A stretch of DNA of 64,000 bases from Plantactinospora mayteni (lineage in GTDB: Bacteria > Actinomycetota > Actinomycetes > Mycobacteriales > Micromonosporaceae), in contig NZ_BONX01000045.1 in assembly GCF_016862935.1 (NCBI RefSeq), positions 1-64,000 of the forward strand. The letters are read 5' to 3'. Both the position numbers and the translations under genes were made by a program. The notes below the pieces were generated by a model. That model was not told where the DNA came from and made no database searches. It worked only from the letters and a program-made list of their open reading frames with translations. This document shows, in pieces, positions 60,074-64,000 of the stretch. Position 1 is the first letter of the stretch. Every line of letters begins with the position of its first letter.

Positions 60074-60868
60074 TCAGGCGGCGTGCTGGCGGCGGCGCGA
60101 CAGGACGGTGTGTGCGACCAGCAGGGGCAGCAGGCCGAGCAGGACGAGCAGGGCGACGCTGAGCAGCGCGCTGCCGGCGCCGGGCTCGGGGCGCAGAAAG
60201 GAGAGCCAGCCGGGTACGCCGGCGAAGAGCGCCAGCTCACCTGAGAGCCAACTCGCCGGATAGTCGCCGATCGGCGTGACCAGGGTGCCGGTCAGTGACG
60301 GCAGGAAGTCCGGGGTGAGCATGTTCCCCCAGAACCAATAGCCGACGAAGAGCACCCGGAACAGCGGGGCGGAGATCGCCAGCGGGCAGGTCAGGGCGAA
60401 GCCGGCGACGAAGGCCAGTCCGGGGAGCATGACGACGGCGAACCCGAGCACCGCCCAGCCGAGCATCAGCGGGTCGCCCCGGTGCACGGTCTCGTAGCCA
60501 CCGGCGAGCAGCATCGCCAGCAACGCCGGCAGGGCGGTGGCGGCGAGCCCGCCGAGGTACTTCCCGGCCAGCAGCAGCCCCGGCCGGATCGGCAGGCTCT
60601 CCAGCAGCGGGGCGGTGCCGAGCCGGCGGTCCCGGACCAGCCGGTCGGCCAGCACCATGCCGAAGCCGAGCGGCACCACGATGCCGAACAGCAGCGCCCA
60701 GCCGGCCATCACCTCCGGCGCGGTGGCGTCCGCCGGCAGGTAGCGGGGCCCGCGCGGGCCCTGGAACAGGGCGATCACCGTCGCCAGGACCAGCGTCGCC
60801 AGCCACAGCGACCGCTTGCGGACCTGCATCCGGAACTCGTACCGGCCGACCGCGAGCAGTTCCGACAT
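60074..60868 (-). CDS. ABC-2 type permease
   Basis: 264-aa membrane protein of about six helices (WLATLVLATVIALFQ, VMAGWALLFGIVVPLGFGMVL, LGGLAATALPALLAMLLAGG, and a last helix SALLSVALLVLLGLLPLLVA). It has the cytosolic motif DRLVRDRRLGTAPLLESLPI typical of ABC-2 permeases. The ATG at 60868 follows GGAGGAGGAG; it begins 5 bp after the preceding membrane gene and is followed 33 bp later by the ATPase. Confidence 0.85.
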   Translation of the reverse strand: MSELLAVGRYEFRMQVRKRSLWLATLVLATVIALFQGPRGPRYLPADATAPEVMAGWALLFGIVVPLGFGMVLADRLVRDRRLGTAPLLESLPIRPGLLLAGKYLGGLAATALPALLAMLLAGGYETVHRGDPLMLGWAVLGFAVVMLPGLAFVAGFALTCPLAISAPLFRVLFVGYWFWGNMLTPDFLPSLTGTLVTPIGDYPASWLSGELALFAGVPGWLSFLRPEPGAGSALLSVALLVLLGLLPLLVAHTVLSRRRQHAA

Positions 60869-60873
60869 CCCGC

Positions 60874-61671
60874 TCACTCCTCCTCCTCGGACAACAGCAG
60901 ATGCGGCCGGCGCAGCAGCAGCGCGACCACGGCGACGAGCAGCAACCCGGTGAGAGTCAGCACCAGCCGGTTCGTCAGCCAGCCCTCCCCGGTCCCCACC
61001 CGGCTGGTGGTGAAGAGGAAGAACGGGCGGGTCCAGTCGTGGCCGACCAGCATGGCGGCGAAGATCTGCTCGCAGAGCCAGAGCCCGGCGACCGCACTCG
61101 TGGCCACCACGACACTGCGACCGAGTACGGCCAGCAGCACCGCCAGGGCGGCGAGCCAGATCGTCGGCGGCGCCCAGACCAGTGGCGAGGCGAGCGGGTC
61201 CGGCCCGGTCCACCAGCCGGTGAGCCCGAGCCCGGCCGAGTAGACCAGCGCGGAGAGCGCGGCAGCCAGCGCCAGCACCCCGAGCCGGCGGCCGAGCGTG
61301 TGGGCGTACCGGGTGGGTAGGGCGAGTTGCAGCTCCCGGCAGCCGTCCCGGGCCACCAGGGTCACCGCGGTCATCGCCACCGCCAGCGGCAGCAGGGCTT
61401 CCAGGCCGGTGAGCAGCAGGTCGCCGATCTGCCGCCGTCCGGCCCCGCCGTTGCCGGCGAGCAGGGCCATCGCCGCCGCGACCAGCAGCGCCGCCGGTGC
61501 CGCGACGCCGGCCGCCCAGCCGGCGCGGCGTGCCTCGTACCGCCACAGTTGGGGGGCGGCTGGCGGTGGTATCCGCCAGGAATGTTGGGCCATCACGTCA
61601 CTGGGTGGGGCGGCGGGCCGCCGGGGTTCACCGGTACGGTCGGTGACCCGGGCCACATCGGGAGGCGTCAC
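60874..61671 (-). CDS. Integral membrane protein of the sigma/ABC unit
   Basis: 265 aa with six predicted helices (AAGVAAPAALLVAAAMALLA, IWLAALAVLLAVLGRSVVVA and a terminal LTGLLLVAVVALLLR), ending in the acidic tail SEEEE. It starts with GTG 61671, overlapping the anti-sigma stop as GTGA, so translation is coupled; the longer open frame upstream is antisense-like filler. Probably a second permease subunit for the ABC ATPase; no diagnostic motif is visible. Confidence 0.75.
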   Translation of the reverse strand: MTPPDVARVTDRTGEPRRPAAPPSDVMAQHSWRIPPPAAPQLWRYEARRAGWAAGVAAPAALLVAAAMALLAGNGGAGRRQIGDLLLTGLEALLPLAVAMTAVTLVARDGCRELQLALPTRYAHTLGRRLGVLALAAALSALVYSAGLGLTGWWTGPDPLASPLVWAPPTIWLAALAVLLAVLGRSVVVATSAVAGLWLCEQIFAAMLVGHDWTRPFFLFTTSRVGTGEGWLTNRLVLTLTGLLLVAVVALLLRRPHLLLSEEEE

Positions 61672-62573
61672 CGGCCGTAGGCGCGGCGCCCGAGGCCGGC
61701 CGGCAGGTGGGGCAGCAGTACGACCGTGCCGGCCATCAGCAGCGCCGCCACCAGCAGCAGCGGTGCGCTGGTCCGCCACAGCGGCTCGACCAGCCCGTCC
61801 ACCGTGCCGTCCAGGGCGTTGGCGCCGGCCAGCAGCCGGAGTACCCAGAGGACCATGGCGACCCCGATCCCGACCGCCGGTCGCCACAGCACCGACAGCG
61901 CGAAGCTGACCGCCGAGAGCAGCGCCATCGGGCCGAGCCAGGCGGCGAAGAGCACCAGCGGCGTACCGGCGTCGAACCAGACCAGGCCGAGGGAGGCGAC
62001 CGAGGCGGCGCCGAAGATCGCGCCGAGCACCAGGGTGAGCCGGGCCAGCAGCACCGCGCGTACCCCGGTCAGGCTCGCCGCCACGAGTTCGCCGGCCTCG
62101 TCCGTGCCGCTGCCGCAGGCCCCGGCGACGCCCAGGGCCGCGACCAGGGGTACCACGATGGCCAGCACCTGTTCGGAGATTCCCGGCGGCGCCCAGCCGG
62201 CCACGGCGGTGCCGACCGCCAGCACCACGGCGGCGACCAGCCAGACCCGCCGGTCGACCAGGCGTCGCTGGGCGGCCAGGATCCGCACCGCCCGACGCGT
62301 GGCGGCGCCGCCGAGCGGTGCCGCATACCGGGGTACGCCCGGCGCGCCGGCCCGGTGCGGCGCCAGCCGGGACAGCACCCCGGCGAGCAGCCCGGGCGAC
62401 GGTACGGCGACCGCCGCGACCCGGTCACCGACGGCACCGGCCACCTGATGCCAGCCGGTCAGTTCGGCGGCGCAGCCGGGACAGTCCGCGACGTGCCGGG
62501 CCACCCGGCCGGCCCGGTCGTCCGGCAGCGTGCCGGCGGCGAACTCCGCCAGCAGGTGACTCGGGTGGGTCAT
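61668..62573 (-). CDS. Zf-HC2 anti-sigma-like membrane protein
   Basis: 301 aa. The N-terminal zinc-finger motif ARHVADCPGC (HxxxCxxC) lies in a typical anti-sigma helical domain (HLLAEFAAGTLPDDRAGRVA). Six transmembrane helices follow instead of the usual one, ending LLLVAALLMAGTVVLLPHLP. The ATG at 62573 overlaps the sigma gene stop (ATGA) and follows GGAGGCGGG. It is therefore a sigma partner with an unusually large membrane part, perhaps a sensor joined to the ABC proteins. Confidence 0.82.
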   Translation of the reverse strand: MTHPSHLLAEFAAGTLPDDRAGRVARHVADCPGCAAELTGWHQVAGAVGDRVAAVAVPSPGLLAGVLSRLAPHRAGAPGVPRYAAPLGGAATRRAVRILAAQRRLVDRRVWLVAAVVLAVGTAVAGWAPPGISEQVLAIVVPLVAALGVAGACGSGTDEAGELVAASLTGVRAVLLARLTLVLGAIFGAASVASLGLVWFDAGTPLVLFAAWLGPMALLSAVSFALSVLWRPAVGIGVAMVLWVLRLLAGANALDGTVDGLVEPLWRTSAPLLLVAALLMAGTVVLLPHLPAGLGRRAYGR

Positions 62574-63235
62574 GGTCCCGCCTCCCGTCCGGAAACCCCG
62601 ACCGCCGCGACGTCGTCGGGCAGTGCCCGGCCACACCCGGTGCCATCGGGCAGTGTCCGGCCGAGCGCAGCGCGTTCGGGCAGTGGCCGACCGAGCCCGG
62701 TGTTGTCGGGCAGTGCCCGGGCGAGCCCGGCCCGGGCGTGGAACAGTCGACTCTTCACGGTGCCGACCGGGATGCCGAGTACCTCGGCGATCTCGGCGTG
62801 TGCGAGCCCGGCGCCGAACGCCAGGTCCAGCACCTCCCGGTGCGCCGGAGCCAGCTCGGCCAGCGCGGCGGCCACCGCCCGGGCGTCGGCCCTGGCCAGC
62901 GCGACCGCCTCCGGGCCGGGCTCGCCGGCCGGCACCTCGGCGGCGGCCTCCATCGGCAGCGGCGCCGGCCGGTGTCCGGTCATCCGGCCCAGCGCCTGCC
63001 GGCGGCAGATGCCGAACAGCCAGGTACGCACCGTGGACCGCCCCTCGAACGAGCCGGCGCCCCGCCAGGTGGCCAGGAAGGTGTCCTGGAGCGCCTCCTC
63101 GGCCCGCCCCCGGTCGCCGAGCAGCCCCTCGGCGTACGCCAGCAGCGGCTGGCCGTGCCGGACGTACAGCTCCTCGAAAGCCCGCTGGTCACCGGCGGCC
63201 ACCCGGTGCAGCAGCCCGCGGTCGACGTCATCCAT
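62570..63235 (-). CDS. ECF (sigma-70 family) RNA polymerase sigma factor
   Basis: 221 aa. Region 2 is AFEELYVRHGQPLLAYAEGLL plus AEEALQDTFLATWRGAGSFEG and RTWLFGICRRQAL; region 4 is LAPAHREVLDLAFGAGLAHA then EIAEVLGIPVGTVKSRLFHA. The C-terminus extends by about 45 residues made of four decamers of the type RALPDNTGLG, encoded by perfect-period 30-bp repeats. Overlap with the anti-sigma gene points to co-regulation. It is divergent from the asparaginase gene across 308 bp. Confidence 0.93.
   Translation of the reverse strand: MDDVDRGLLHRVAAGDQRAFEELYVRHGQPLLAYAEGLLGDRGRAEEALQDTFLATWRGAGSFEGRSTVRTWLFGICRRQALGRMTGHRPAPLPMEAAAEVPAGEPGPEAVALARADARAVAAALAELAPAHREVLDLAFGAGLAHAEIAEVLGIPVGTVKSRLFHARAGLARALPDNTGLGRPLPERAALGRTLPDGTGCGRALPDDVAAVGVSGREAGP
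62616..62735. repeat. Four 30-bp tandem repeats in the sigma factor C-terminus
   Basis: Each unit begins TCGGGCAGTG (starts at 62616, 62646, 62676, 62706). The period keeps the frame and encodes a decapeptide repeat [RALPDxTGxG] after region 4. Confidence 0.85.
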
Positions 63236-63543
63236 CCCGTCCTGGGTAGCCCGTCGGCCGGCCCGGGTTCACCTTCCGGCGGCGAATGTGCCGCTCGTCA
63301 CAGCCGGGCCGGCTGTTTGCCCGGCGTGGTGCGGGGCGGGCAGCCGAACGTCGGGCCGAAGACGACCAAACCGGCAGCTTCCACCCCGGAGAATAGATCG
63401 AATACCGGCGATGGATCGGGCGCGTTCCGAAAGGCGGCAACGGGAAATGATCTTGTAACGCCGAGGAAAACCGAAGCTCGGACGATGCCCGTTACCCCCA
63501 TCCCCAACTGCCCGTTCACCCCAACCCCCAACTGGAGGTCTCG
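63236..63543. promoter_or_regulatory. Divergent promoter region, sigma factor / asparaginase
   Basis: 308 bp without a gene. It contains an AT-richer segment (63385-63475). Near 63499-63534 the word CCCCAACT occurs twice as a short direct repeat directly before the asparaginase ribosome site. Promoters cannot be fixed by eye. Confidence 0.4.
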
Positions 63544-64000
63544 TTGTCCAGCCTTTCCCGTCGGCTCCGGCCGACACCTCGGCGGCTGACCGCCGTACTC
63601 GTTCCGGTCCTCAGCGCGGCACTCACCGCCACGGTCCTCTCCGTCGTCGACCGCTCCCCCGAACCGACGGCGGTGGCGCTGCCCCCGATCAGTGGCACGG
63701 TCTCCGGGGTCACCGGACCGACCGAGATCCGCAGCGTCGCGTACGCCCAGGCGGTGGCCTCGGCCAAGGCGAAGAAGCCGAAGGTCACGGTGATCGGCAC
63801 CGGCGGCACGATCTCCGGCGTCGCCACCTCCCGAAGCAGCTTCACCGACTACCAGTCCGGCCGGATCGCCATCGGCGACATGGTCGCCCGGCTCCAGCCG
63901 GAGATCGGACAGGTCGCCGACGTCTCGACGGTGCAGTTCGGCAACAAGGGCTCCGGCAGCTACACCATCGCCGAGTTCCACGCCCTCACCCTGGCCGTGG
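63544..64000 (+). CDS. Secreted L-asparaginase (partial, 3' end off window)
   Basis: First 152 residues. The signal peptide (SRRLRPTPRRLTAVLVPVLS then AALTATVLS) precedes a variable spacer and the asparaginase start KVTVIGTGGTISG, where Thr86/Thr89 of TGGT include the first catalytic Thr. YQSGRIAIGDMVARLQPEIG follows, as in type II enzymes. The start is TTG 63544, 5 nt after GGAGG. It hydrolyses extracellular Asn to Asp and ammonia. The second catalytic Thr lies beyond the window. Confidence 0.85.
   Translation, partial: MSSLSRRLRPTPRRLTAVLVPVLSAALTATVLSVVDRSPEPTAVALPPISGTVSGVTGPTEIRSVAYAQAVASAKAKKPKVTVIGTGGTISGVATSRSSFTDYQSGRIAIGDMVARLQPEIGQVADVSTVQFGNKGSGSYTIAEFHALTLAV

Noticed and set aside
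1-64000. tRNA, rRNA, CRISPR arrays, integrases, transposases
   Set aside because: Looked for by motif on both strands; none could be supported by eye.

Overview
The window is about 72% GC with NNC/NNG codon bias. It is rich in secreted enzymes, LuxR/LAL and SARP regulators, DUF397 and XRE proteins, and natural-product genes. This fits a filamentous actinobacterium, most likely a member of the Micromonosporaceae. The family placement is inference from gene content and style; no 16S rRNA, tRNA or CRISPR array is visible.

Region by region. (1) 1-3834 is the right-hand edge of a RiPP cluster: a YcaO cyclodehydratase, a convergently encoded Ser/Thr/Cys-rich precursor peptide of the thiazolylpeptide (thiopeptide) type, and an M20 amidohydrolase. 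(2) 3916-9819 is a copper block on the minus strand: CopC-CopD fusion, cupredoxin-multicopper oxidase fusion, and a secreted cupredoxin-beta-propeller protein. (3) 10271-18049 is a compact cassette that looks like an unrecognised RiPP-type system: a radical SAM enzyme, a divergent 10-codon gene (MRAYPPVDAS) with a strong ribosome binding site, a GC hairpin, two overlapping RamA/RamB-like ABC half-exporters and a LAL regulator. (4) 18924-21811 is a translationally coupled pair, a 130-aa unknown and a DUF4132 protein. (5) 21842-26016 is a D-amino-acid salvage module: N-acyl/N-succinyl amino acid racemase, its GNAT partner, a DppA-like D-aminopeptidase and a divergent regulator.

(6) 26178-38472 holds a 1261-aa subtilase, small stress or hypothetical genes, a WYL regulator and epoxide hydrolase sharing a 23-bp palindromic operator, and a divergent pair of SARP/AfsR regulators. 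(7) 38479-50683 is a secretome block: an RHS polymorphic toxin with a zincin tip, a kexin-like protease with three P-domains, a Tat-exported bicovalent FAD oxidase and a snapalysin-like zincin behind a long palindrome. (8) 51082-59036 looks like an accessory island: DUF397, a SLOG-like protein, two HTH regulators, several very small genes, and a convergent pair of extra Mur ligases (MurC-like and MurF-like). (9) 59135-63235 is a five-gene unit with overlapping or closely spaced genes (ECF sigma factor, membrane zf-HC2 anti-sigma, two ABC-2 membrane proteins, ABC ATPase), divergent from a secreted L-asparaginase cut by the window end.

Several strong GC hairpins without U-tracts, typical of actinobacteria, mark transcript ends. 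The best candidate for something undescribed is the radical SAM / 10-residue peptide / twin-exporter cassette at 10.3-18.0 kb.
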